64,000 nucleotides of DNA from Puffinus mauretanicus (Eukaryota > Chordata > Aves > Procellariiformes > Procellariidae). How positions within the stretch are numbered: the stretch's first letter is position 1; every line of letters begins with the position of its first letter. Shown here one piece after another: positions 1-17,583 of the stretch. The translations under genes and the position numbers were made by a program. The stretch spans positions 1,736,001-1,800,000 of the forward strand of contig JAJKFH010000227.1 of assembly GCA_023333565.1 (NCBI GenBank), in the 5' to 3' direction. Under the pieces are notes generated by a model. That model made no database searches. It was given only the letters and a program-made list of their open reading frames with translations, and was not told the origin of the DNA.

Positions 1-328
1 GCACCCCCCTCCCGGCCCCGCCGCCCGCCGCGGCCCGACGACCTGGCGACCGTCCTCTACGCCGGGCTGCGACCGGAAGGAGCCGCCGGGCGGAAGCGCG
101 GTGCACGCCGGGACACGCGGGCGAGCGAGAAGCCGCAAAAGAGCGGCCCCCGCCCGCGGGGCTGATGGGATGCGGGCGGACCGTCTCTCGCTTTTTACGA
201 CAGCGCCGGCGGCGCTTGGCGGCGTTTGGCGACACTTGGCGGCGGGCGGCCTGAGGGGAGGCGGCGGGACCAGGACCGGGCCGGTGCGCGGCGGCGGGGG
301 CGGCCGCGGGGCTGTCTGCCGTGGCAGG
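1..328. promoter_or_regulatory. CpG-rich leader and probable EMC8/COX4I1 bidirectional promoter
   Basis: This stretch is extremely GC and CpG rich and ends at the EMC8 start codon. It contains ACCGGAAG at 72-79, a strong ETS/GABP (NRF-2) type site. In mammals EMC8 (formerly COX4NB) is divergent from COX4I1 across a short CpG island bearing NRF-2 sites, so the same arrangement is inferred here, with COX4I1 left of the window. No TATA box is seen. The transcription start site cannot be placed from sequence alone. Confidence 0.6.
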
Positions 329-7908
<7,580 letters not shown>

Positions 7909-8022
7909 AGGGGTTTCTACTGACTAATTTACGGGCATTCCCACTATGTACTGAAGAGAGAAAAATGCTATTTTTGAATGTAAATAGAATAATATTCAGT
8001 ACCTTGTGTGGAAACCCGACTG

Positions 8023-8028
8023 ATTAAA
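8023..8028 (+). terminator. EMC8: Possible EMC8 polyadenylation signal ATTAAA
   Basis: ATTAAA lies 115 nt after the EMC8 stop codon and is followed about 30 nt on by a GU-rich stretch. No canonical AATAAA was found in the next 2 kb. A longer 3' UTR with a weaker signal cannot be excluded. Confidence 0.4.
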
Positions 8029-10198
8029 AAGGAGTGGCATGTCACATTGCAGAGAGTGATGTGTCCGTAAGCCGTCGAATCTTTTTGTGAGATTCCTTGG
8101 AAGAACTGCAAACTGTCAGTTACAGCTGTCCTTGTGGACGCCTTCCCAGTTGTAGTGAATGTTGCTATTCCTTCAAGAACTACTTCTGCTTGTCCCTACT
8201 GTTCATATGACAAAGTTTTCACTAAGCTTTTCTAATCTTTAGAGAGATTACTTTTTAACAATTTATGAAAAGACCTTTCAAAAAAATCAGTCTTGTTCTC
8301 AGTTGAGAAATTTTAAGATCAAATACAGAAAATGTAAGGTTAATGCTTTCTTTTGGCCTGGTTTGGAAATGTCATTCTGTCGGCACAGTAAAATGCAAAC
8401 TGCTGAGGACGATGTACCATGCTCGTGTGTCACCTGTTTTGCAGTGGTTTAGCGTGACACAGCTACAGAGAAGGTGTTAAAGCAGTATTCCCAAACGGTA
8501 CAGTGATTCCTGCTCTTCGTGGGCATACAACCACAGTTTTTGCTTGAAAATGTTAAACCCAAGGTAAAAACAAATATTCGTGAAATACCTTATTAATTTT
8601 ATGCAGTCTTTTGGGGTTTTATAAACAGATCTCATTTTCAACTGGTTCATATGGTGTCCATTTAAGTAGGTCTAAAATGTATCCCTTCAAGTTGAAGGCA
8701 AGCGATCTGAGTACATCGAATCAAGGAGCCTAGTTCAGCTTCTGTCTGTCTTTCTAAGTAATGTTTGTTTCTAAGAATAAGTTTACTGGACAATGAAGCT
8801 TTATATCAGACTAGTACAGTTCTTCCTAAGTCTTGTTGCCTTACTCCTCATGGTTGTTTGTCAAATTGTAGTTAAACATAGCCTCAACCTGCAATGATTT
8901 CTCTAGATTTCCTTCTCTTCCTACCCAAAAATGTTTTTACAAGGAAGATGCAAATGTCCATCAAATGATCGGCCTCTCTCCAAGTTCCTGCTTTTTCCTT
9001 AGTGTTCTTATTTTAAAACATGAGGGGTGGGATTGTCAAAACCTCTTGGTCTACCTCTGCTTCTATTTAAATAAGCACAAGTTTTTCTCTTGGTCTTAGT
9101 GAGAGACAGGATGAGGCTCAAATCCCGTTCTGAAGTAGTGAACAGAACCAGGATGCCTCCAGTCGGGTCCTGCTGTGGAGTTCCCTGCAGTTCAGATTCC
9201 ACAAAGCCACGAGGCAAGGGCTGAGGTTCAGCTCCCTGTCCAAGGAGGAGATGAAGATTTGAACGGTTCGGTTTGTCTCCCTGCTATGCAGTAGTAAGGT
9301 GTGATGGGCATTACGAAAGGGATTGGCACTTAGTCAATAGCCTTTCCCAAGCATGAGTCAGATAGGCTTGCAGGAAAGGAAAATGTTTTCACTTGTTCAA
9401 TGAAAACATGTATCTAGCTCACAAGCAGTGAGATAAACACGTTCCAGAGGCTGTTGTGCTAGGCATCCATGGCTGCATGAAAAGATATCCTGGAAACGGC
9501 AATGCTCTGGCAACGTGTGTTCGGAGTTGACTCTGCAGATCGCACACGCTGCAGGAAGAGGACTGTTGTCTACTTCATACAAACACCTCATGAAATCTAA
9601 CGTGTTGTTCCAGGGCAGATGTTATCTTAGCAAGAGATGTTACATTAGCTATGTGAGATTGTCAGCCAACGCTGCCATATAAGCTGGTATGTCTCCTGAG
9701 CCACAGGAAATGTATTTCTTATTCTTTGTGACTAGATGTCATAATCAAGCTTTGATCGTATATATGCTAATGCAGTCTAATCTCTCCTTGCACGTACTCC
9801 CCCCTCACCCTGGTAAGACAAAGCAAAATGTATATCATCAGTCTGTAACCTGGTGGAAACGCTCCCTGTGACTAACTGTTGAGACACATTGCTGGAAGGG
9901 GAGCAGCTTTTAATGCTTTGTCTTTCCCTTTTTTTTTATCTTCTGTTTGCTTTTAAATGAGATCCTTTGAGTGTTTTGCCATCAGTAGAAGCCCAGGTTG
10001 GCTTTAAGCAAAAAGGACAAGCACTGTGGTGCTCAGATCTTATCTCACCTGTCCTATTTGCATTGAAGGCTGGACAAAAGGCAGCAATTTCATAAAGGCA
10101 AGGCAGCCAGGGTGGCTCTTGTGAAAGAATGAGGAAGCTGCCGGGCTCAGCGAAGGCTGTGTTCCCCTTTCCTGCTGATGTACCAAACCTACCTGCAG

Positions 10199-10255
10199 GA
10201 GCAAATGCTGGTTTCCTGGCTGGTGGATCAGCTGGATTCATCGGAGGAATTCAAG
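10199..10255 (+). other. Possible 57-nt exon (unassigned)
   Basis: A pyrimidine-rich stretch ending ACCTGCAG (10198) precedes 57 nt, which are followed by AAG|GTAACT, a good donor. The interval is open in one frame for 19 codons (EQMLVSWLVDQLDSSEEFK). It could be a noncoding 5' exon of C16orf74 or chance. No family is recognised. Confidence 0.2.
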
Positions 10256-12053
10256 GTAACTCCTTTTAAAACTTTTGGGGAAGAAATCTTGGGGAAGGTG
10301 TCGGCGTCTCTGTTGCTGGAGTCCTCATGATAGGTGAGAAGACAGCCCTGCACCTGGGTGTCTTACTGTTTTTTTGTTTTGTTAGCAATTAATTACATGC
10401 AGGGTTATTTATTCCTCCTCCCACTCCGATTTCAAGATTTGGAGATTTGGCATTTGCCTGCCCAGACGTTTAACTCCCAGCTCTTTACCTCATCTATAGA
10501 ACCTCAGGCACTTGGAAATGCAAAATTATTCCCATGTGGGATTCTTTTTTCCACTCTCAACCTTAATATTTCAAAACAGGAATAAACAGACCCCGCAAAT
10601 ATCTGAAAATACCAGTACAAAGTGTTCGGGTTTCTGAGTGGGAGGACGCAGGCTACTCTTTGCTGGATCCACATGAGCGCTCACCTTGAATCCTTTAGTC
10701 ACAAGCCTTGAGCACGCATTGCTTCAAGCGCCCATTTGGTTTGAAATGAAGGATCAGAGTGACCTGAGACCCAGCCAGCCACGTGGCATGTCCCCAGGTG
10801 TGCCACCAGCTGATGGCCCAGGGCGCTTCCAGCTGTGGTCAAAAACTCCATGTACAGATCCAGCTTGAGATACCCAGAAGGGGGCAGAGATTTTGGGGGG
10901 CCTGTAGGCATTATTTTCACCGAGATATGAGACTGCCTTAAAATTGCTTGGAGAATCGGTGGCTGGTTGGGGCTAGATGCACGTCGGGAATGGTCTCTGC
11001 TCCTCCTGGCTTGTGTGGCATCACGAGTGGGAAGAGCAGATGGGTGGCAAGAGCCAAGGGGTGCACACAAGTGAGATCCTTGTTCCTGGGGAACGTACTG
11101 GTGCCATTTTCTGTCTGAGCTCCTTGCTGTGTGTGTATATGAGGGCTTTGGGGTTTTTTCCTCCGTTCAGCAAGAGAAGCAGTCTGCCGCTGGAGTTTTT
11201 CCCCCTTCCCCCCTCCCGTCTGCCGGCTGAGCTGCTCATGGGATGTTCGCTATCCCATGTCAGCGTTGCAAACGAGCAAAGGCCTACTGCGTAACCTGTT
11301 TCGGCTCATTAGAGCTGACGTGGGTGCGGGAAGCAGACGAGCAGTTCGGCTGGCAGGACGGAGGAGCCGCAACCTCTTCTCCTGGCACAGCTGGAGCCGG
11401 GGGCAGACAGATGTGCAGAGCCCAGCCCCGCTCTGCATGGCACTGTGGAGATGCACCGTGAGAGACGGCCCTCCACCCCCAAGAATTTCTTATCTAAGTG
11501 GCAGAGATGCACGCCGAGGAGAGGTGACAGTGACAGATGCGGGAAGCAAACCCGGGTCTCTTTGCTCCCTGGCTAGAGGCCTAATCGCTGCACTCTGCTG
11601 CCGCTGCTATTTGTAAACCGTCTCGAGATGCTCGGGTGGAGGGCATTACCGATACGGAAAGAGCACGCGAATGCTAATGGAGGAGGCTGTTAGTGGGGTG
11701 GACTTGCGGTCGACTGCAGCTTGGAAAATGGCCTCGAGGGGAAATGCGCTCAGCGTGCATTTGTGAGCTGCGCTTCTAGTTTGTGTTCTAATTCAGCTCC
11801 TGGAGCGGAGCTGGGTCGCCCACCGTTGCCTGTAGGAGCTGTAGGGAGCTGGTCGGGATCGGGCAGGCCAGGCTGGGCAAGCTGCTTCCTTCCCGTCCTG
11901 CCCGGGATCCATTACTCCTGACTCGAGTTAAACATCTCAACGCATCGTACTCCTGCGCTGCAAACTCCTTTGCTTTACCCATCGCCCTGCAAGCAGCCCT
12001 CCCGCAGCAGGCAGCGACTTCACTGTGCCGAAGTATCCGCTGAGGACTTTATC

Positions 12054-12055
<2 letters not shown>

Positions 12056-12082
<27 letters not shown>
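12056..12082. repeat. Poly-T run of 27
   Basis: An uninterrupted T homopolymer in intergenic DNA. No retrotransposed gene body is recognised on its A-tail side. Confidence 0.9.
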
Positions 12083-12087
<5 letters not shown>

Positions 12088-15000
12088 GTCGCTTTTAGAC
12101 CACATTTTCACCCAGCCTTCTCATCCAAAAGTACACCCTAGCTACATATTTTCCTTTGGTTGTCAGCCGTCGCCCTGTGAAAGACGGCAGACGCGGATTC
12201 GGAGAGGACGGAGGCAGGTTGCTGGCTGGGGTTTCCAATAACGAGACCGCGCGAAAGGTGAAAGCGGTCTGAGCTCCTGCGTGGCTGTGCGGTGAGCTTG
12301 GCACTTTGCAATCTCCCGGAGCTGTGATGAGGCAAACGGGGAACGCTGCTCTTAAAAATACCCGGTAGGTGGGCTGGGGGAAACGGGTAACCCCTTGAGT
12401 GCTTCCAGGCAGCGCCGCACCGGCTGCAGCGTGGCAGCACTTTAGCTGGATGCGGGCAGGACCGGTGCCAGGGATGTCCCGGTCTGCGCAGCATCAGCCC
12501 ACGAGGGCCATGAGAAACAGCGCAGCCCTTCCTAGAAATGCGCTCCGGAGCTTAAAAGATGGACCTAATTGAAAAAATGTACTGAGGTTGTACCAGGGGA
12601 TAAAAGGGAAAGCTGGGCCGAGATTAACCTGGAGCTCAGCGAGCCGAGAAGCGCGGCAGCCGTGGCCAGGTCCCTAAGCCAATTCCCAGCCGCGGCCTCC
12701 CAGCCACCCGCTGAATCCATGCCCGGCAGGGAGGCGGTTTGCTCTGGATGCAGGTCTGGCAGGAGAGCCCGCCACGCTCTGGTTTTGTGCTTCAGGTACG
12801 TGCTCGCTTTCCGCTTTGCTTCCTACCCCCCGCCACAGCCGCTCCTGGCTTGCTCGTGAGGGCTGCTGCCACGGTCCGGTGGATTTTTTTCGGGGGTGTT
12901 TTCTGCCTGCACGGTTCCTGCTGGTTGTCCGGTCTGCTGGTCCTGCCAAGAGCCTGTGCTTGGGGAATGCTGGAGCTGCTCCAGTTTCCCCGGAGCCTGC
13001 ATCTTCAGCTGCTTCCTCGTGACATCCTCCTCCCTTCCCGCGCCTGGCATCCCCGCCGGGTACCGCTCGCCTGCCCTGGACGGCTGCGAGCCTCCCCCGG
13101 CGTGGGGCTCCCGGAGAGGGTTTCTTTTCCCCTCCCAGCCTTGTTGCCACCTCCAGCTTCAGCAAGTCCCGTGCAATGGCCCTGCAGCCCCCTTCTAGGG
13201 CAATTTCTGAGCCAGGCTGGGACCAGCCCTTTCCCCTCCTTGGGCCAGAAGAGACTTGGGGCAGAAGGGGGGAGCGGGCGGCCTCGTCGCTCCCGTAGCA
13301 CGGAGCCAGGGTGACGTGTTGCCTGCTTTAGCAGACCCTGGGACTCCATGACCCAGAAAGCTGCTTCTCATCCCTCCTTTCTAAAACAAGCCCAGCTGGT
13401 GTTTGCAGGAGCAGCTCCTTCGAAGGGAGCCAGCAGAGCCGCTCCGCGGTGGGTTCCCCAGGCTCCGCTCCGGCAGGCTCTCCAGCTGAAGCTTTTCTTG
13501 TGGCCGGTGTTTGCAAAACACATCCCTCTCCCTGCAGTTCCTCTGGCGCCCAGGAAGCCGCAAGCTCACTCAGCCCTTCCCTTCCAGCGAAGTTATGAGG
13601 TTGCCCTCCATCCTCACCCCCTCCTCGGTGCTTCAGCCCCCTCCACCCTTCTCTGCACCCAGGCAGGATGGGGCTGGTAGGTTGGGGAGCGCTGAGCCCA
13701 GGGAGAGGAGCAGCCCGGCTGCCGAGGGGCCGGGGCCAGAACTGGAAACCAGTCACTGGCCACACTGGAGGATCACCCAGGGCAGTTGCCTGGGCTGGAG
13801 AGACAAGTCTTCACCTGGAGAGGTCAGCCAGCTCCATACCAACCTACCAAGGAAGCTTTATGAGCCCACCCTCTCCTTCCCCATGGTCTGCTGGCTCTTG
13901 GTGGGGTTTGACCAGTTGCCCTGATGTGCTGCTCAGCCTGTCACAGCCCTGACCCCCCCACGGGCAGCGGGAGCTCCCGCGAGGGACCCGGAGCAGAGGC
14001 AGGCTGCATGAGGGTCTCATGGTGCCTGTGGAAAGGGGATATCTGGCCCACGGGGCCGCTCCCGCGCTCAGGACTCAGATCTGCCCAACGCTGGTCATCC
14101 GGCGGCTTTCTCCAGTAGCAAGCAGGGCTCCACGCCGGAGGGTCTCGGGGCTGTACCCAGCCACCTCCAGGTGGCCAACCCCCACCCCATGAACTCGCCC
14201 AAGGGTGTGTTTGCTTCCCAGCCCGTGGGGAGGAGAGGAAGGGGTGTGCGATGCTGTGTTTGTGCCTGTCGGGTATTGCCACACCAGCTGGAGCAGCGCT
14301 GCAGCCCGCAGAGCTAACCACAGTTATTTTAGCAGGCTGATGTTTATGTTTACCTCCCTGCCGCAGCAAGCCATCGCTCTCGGTCGCTCACCGTTTTAGC
14401 AACAACTGCTGCTCCAGGCCAGGCTAATTCCAGCCCTCTTGGATTTGGGGCTATTTGTTCTCGCCCAACAGCAGCAAAGAGGTAGTTTTGGAGAGAGGTA
14501 TCAAAAGCCGAGGGGGGATTTCTGCAGCTTAGGCTGGATTTGTGCTGCAGTGTCAGGGCTGCCGGTGCGGGGTCCCTGGCCCCAGGGGATGCTCCATGCA
14601 CTGAGGCTGGGGTGGGATCCGGAAAGACCGGGTTTGCCAGGCTCTGACTCAGAGCTTGTCCTCCAGCTCTTGGAGTCTGCAGCTGAACAGGCAAAAAAAC
14701 CACGTGAACCAGTTCATTTGTCTGTTTTTCTGGGGCAAAACTGGAGCCACGGGTTGGAAACATCTCTGCCCTGGGCCCGGCGCCCAGGACCGGTGCGTGC
14801 AGCCGGGGCGGCAGCCTTTCCCCCGTGCTGCCTGCCTGGCTCTTGAGTTTGAAACTTTGCAATAACTCCCTGATTTGAGAAATTGGAGGAGCCAGATGGG
14901 GGAGAAGATCAGCCCTGTCCATATTTGTGATTTTCACCAAGTTTCTGCAGGACCAGGCCAGCAGAAACTGGAGCTAAACCACCCGTTTCCCCTCCCAGCT

Positions 15001-15494
15001 CCCCTTTATGCCCATCCCAGCGGGGCTTGGTCTCGTGCGTGGGGCTCTGATCTCGCCCGAGACCTCCCAAGCTCCTGCCATCAGCTTGCTCTCATCTCCA
15101 GGCAAAGTTCAAAGCTTTCCCTTGGTTCCTGCCTCCAGCCGTGGGGTGTTTAATGTGCGGCCGGCATTCCCTGCACGCTGGTGCCCTGGATTTGAACCGC
15201 TGCTTTTCAGCTCTGTCTGAAAAGGAGCCATCCGGGGCCTCGCCTCCTAATTGTGGAGGAGGTGAACATGAAAAAGCCTCTGGCTGCTCTTAATGCAGGC
15301 AAAGGCGGCTGCTCCGGAGGCAGAGCCTTCACCCGGGCATCCTCGCAGCGAGGTGGTACCCGACCTGGAGCTCTCATCCCAGGGGTGGTGAGAAACCCTC
15401 TGCCTGGTGCTGTTCCTGCTGCCAGGCTGGTTTTCAGGCTGGCAGGTCAGACGGGAGGGGGAAAAGACCCTTTCTGGAAGCTGGAGAAGGTGAA

Positions 15495-15519
15495 GATGCT
15501 CCCAGAGGCTGGGAGCATC
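15495..15519. repeat. Perfect inverted repeat (10-bp arms, 5-nt loop)
   Basis: GATGCTCCCA at 15495-15504 and TGGGAGCATC at 15510-15519 are exact reverse complements around a 5-nt loop. The arm contains the dispersed GATGCTC word discussed in the findings. Confidence 0.9.
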
Positions 15520-17311
15520 GCTGCCCTCTAGACGTTAGGACATTTGGGATGCTGATGGGTCCTCCCAGAGCCGGGTGTGATATCCTCCTACCAAACCAGT
15601 ACTTGCCTTTTCTAGGCACTTGGTAGCCCATCCGACTGCTTGTAGGGATGCTCGGTGGTCCAGTGGCTTTGGCTGCAGGCGAGGGGCACTCCTGCTCCTC
15701 TCTCTCTCAGCAGCGGGCTGGATTGTGCAGCGGGGTGAGAGTAAAGCAGCATTTCCTCATCACCCAAGGGCTTTGCTGGGCTCGGATGGGGCTGGAGGGG
15801 GGGATGGATGGGAGGAGCCGGGACTCCACTAACCTGATTAACCAGGTTAGAAACCAACCTTGCAAAAATCCAAGCCGTCTGGCTGCAACCTCCTCCCGCC
15901 CTCCCAGGGCACGGCTGGTCCTGAGTGGGAAACCCCCCACCCAGCCTCGTGTCCCCCTGCATCCAAGAGCAGCCGGGCGCAGTGGGGAGGTGGGATGCAA
16001 CGGCGGGCATCGTGCCTCCGGCTCCCGGGACCGGGTAAGTGTCACCCCCTCGGAGCACCGCAGCCAGCTTCGGCCCCACTCCCCCTCCCCGGTGCACCCC
16101 CAGCCCCGCACGCCAGCTGAGCATCCCCCCCTCCGCCGCAGCTCTGCCGCCGCTCTAGTGACGCTTGCGATGAGTGTCTGAGGGTTTTTGGAGCGTGAAC
16201 TCGTCGGGAATGCAAATGCTTCTTGGCCTGGTGCCGGCACGGGAGCAAAGTTGAAGCCCCAGCACCAAGCACCAGAAATCCTGCTGAAACGCTGACGGGG
16301 GGATTTCTCTGCCCAAGCGTCTCTCCCAGCGCCGCGAGCAAGCGGTGCTGGTGTTTGGCTGCGGCAGGGACACGGGGCTGAGAGCCAGCGGCGGTGGGGA
16401 GGGGGCTGCTGTGTGCTGCAAGGGTTTGGCCACGGGGGTCCCAGAGGGGAGACCCCCCCTGCGCCGTGGGACTGGGTCTCCCCTGCACAACCCTCCTCCA
16501 GCCCCGAGCGGCTGGGGTGGCGGGTGGTGTGAGCCACCAGCAGGTGCCAAAAACCAGAGAACTCGCCTCAAAACAGGTTTCTTGGTATTTGGGTGGCCGT
16601 GATAGCTGCAAAGTGGGGGTCCCGGGGGGGGGCTCCGCTCCCAGCCCTGGGGGTGTCACGGTTCAGGGGGCCCATGGCGAGGGGATAAAAAATGCAGAAT
16701 TAAAACCAGCGATGGCAAGTTCCCGCTTCCCCTTGCCGGCTGCTGCCGCCCACCTCAGGGCTGCTTGGAAAGGCGAAGTAAAGCCGTGGTGGAGGTCGGG
16801 CAGGGGGAGCGAAGGGTTTGCTCGGCTCTCTGCAGACCCCGGAGCTTGGAATAGTCAAAAAGAGTCCCTGACCCTCATCCCAATGAGCTTTTCCCAGCAG
16901 CTGTGCGCAGGAGGGATGCAGATTTCCCAGTAAAGGGATTTTTGCCCAGCATAATTTTCAGCATCTTAAAAAAAGCAATGTCCCGCAATGGGAATCATCC
17001 ACCCGAAAGCTCTCGGGGTGTCAGGGATGCCCAAACGGAGCAGGACCGTGTGCTCCCCGGCTGCTCCGGCTCAGCCCCGGGTGCGACGCTGCAGCCGAGC
17101 ATCCCTCTATTTCCTGCGCGTGGGCTCGGGGTTTTCTCTGAAAGCACCGGTTGCCTTCACAAATAACGACCTGATTCCTCCTGCTCGTGACCACCTCGCC
17201 TGCAAATGTTTGCAGCACTGACCCCGGGAGCGGGGAAGCCGGGATGGGACTCCCCACAGGCTCCTTCTTCACCCTCCCAAAAAGTTCCTCCCGAAACTCG
17301 GCAGCCAAGAT

Positions 17312-17494
17312 TGAGTCACTAAAACGCCGTGACATCACTAGCGGTTTTTGCTACCGAGCAGCCATGCTTCCTGTTATGCCCAGGCGCCTATAGAGATATA
17401 TATATACGCATAGGTGCGTGCTTTTAGCGAGCAATCGAGTTCACTCTCCTTCCTCCCAGCATCGCTTCCCGCAACCCTCGCCTCTCTTTTGCAG
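17312..17494 (+). promoter_or_regulatory. C16orf74: Candidate C16orf74 promoter and 5' leader
   Basis: The interval holds a perfect AP-1 site TGAGTCA at 17312-17318, a CRE/ATF-like TGACATCA at 17330-17337 and a TATA-like run of alternating A and T at 17396-17406. This could start transcription near 17430, with the coding ATG at 17556 in the same exon. Alternatively, CTCTTTTGCAG ending at 17494 is a good splice acceptor, making the coding exon internal to a longer transcript. Both may be used. The AP-1 and ATF sites suggest stimulus-responsive expression, which is inference. Confidence 0.45.
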
Positions 17495-17555
17495 CGCCAG
17501 CGGCGAGGACCGGCGGCGGGGCTGGCGAGCTGCGTCCCGCTAAGAGGATGAAAAC

Positions 17556-17583
17556 ATGGGACTTAAGTTATCCTGCCTGAAAG
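17556..17583 (+). CDS. C16orf74: C16orf74 coding exon 1 (residues 1-10)
   Basis: ATG at 17556; the donor after the first base of the Gly10 codon is GTAGGT at 17584. Encodes the lipid-modified N-terminus, including Gly2 and Cys7. Confidence 0.88.

Larger units (their letters stand above)
8050..17300. other. Intergenic interval between EMC8 and C16orf74 coding exons
   Basis: No convincing protein-coding gene was found in these 9 kb. The left part is AT-rich like EMC8; from about 12 kb it becomes GC-rich with many accidental open frames. In mammals C16orf74 has distant noncoding 5' exons, so part of this may be its upstream transcribed region. It contains a possible small exon (10199-10255), a 27-nt poly-T run, a possible tRNA-derived SINE relic near 11500-11610 and a GATGCTC hairpin at 15495-15519. 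Confidence 0.6.

Noticed and set aside
10130..10270. 46-codon frame MRKLPGSAKAVFPFP on the plus strand
   Set aside because: It has no family resemblance, and overlaps another open frame at the same place; kept only as a possible noncoding exon region.
15829..15850. Inverted repeat CTAACCTG/CAGGTTAG
   Set aside because: A short 8-bp pair of the kind expected many times by chance in 64 kb, without the GATGCTC word.
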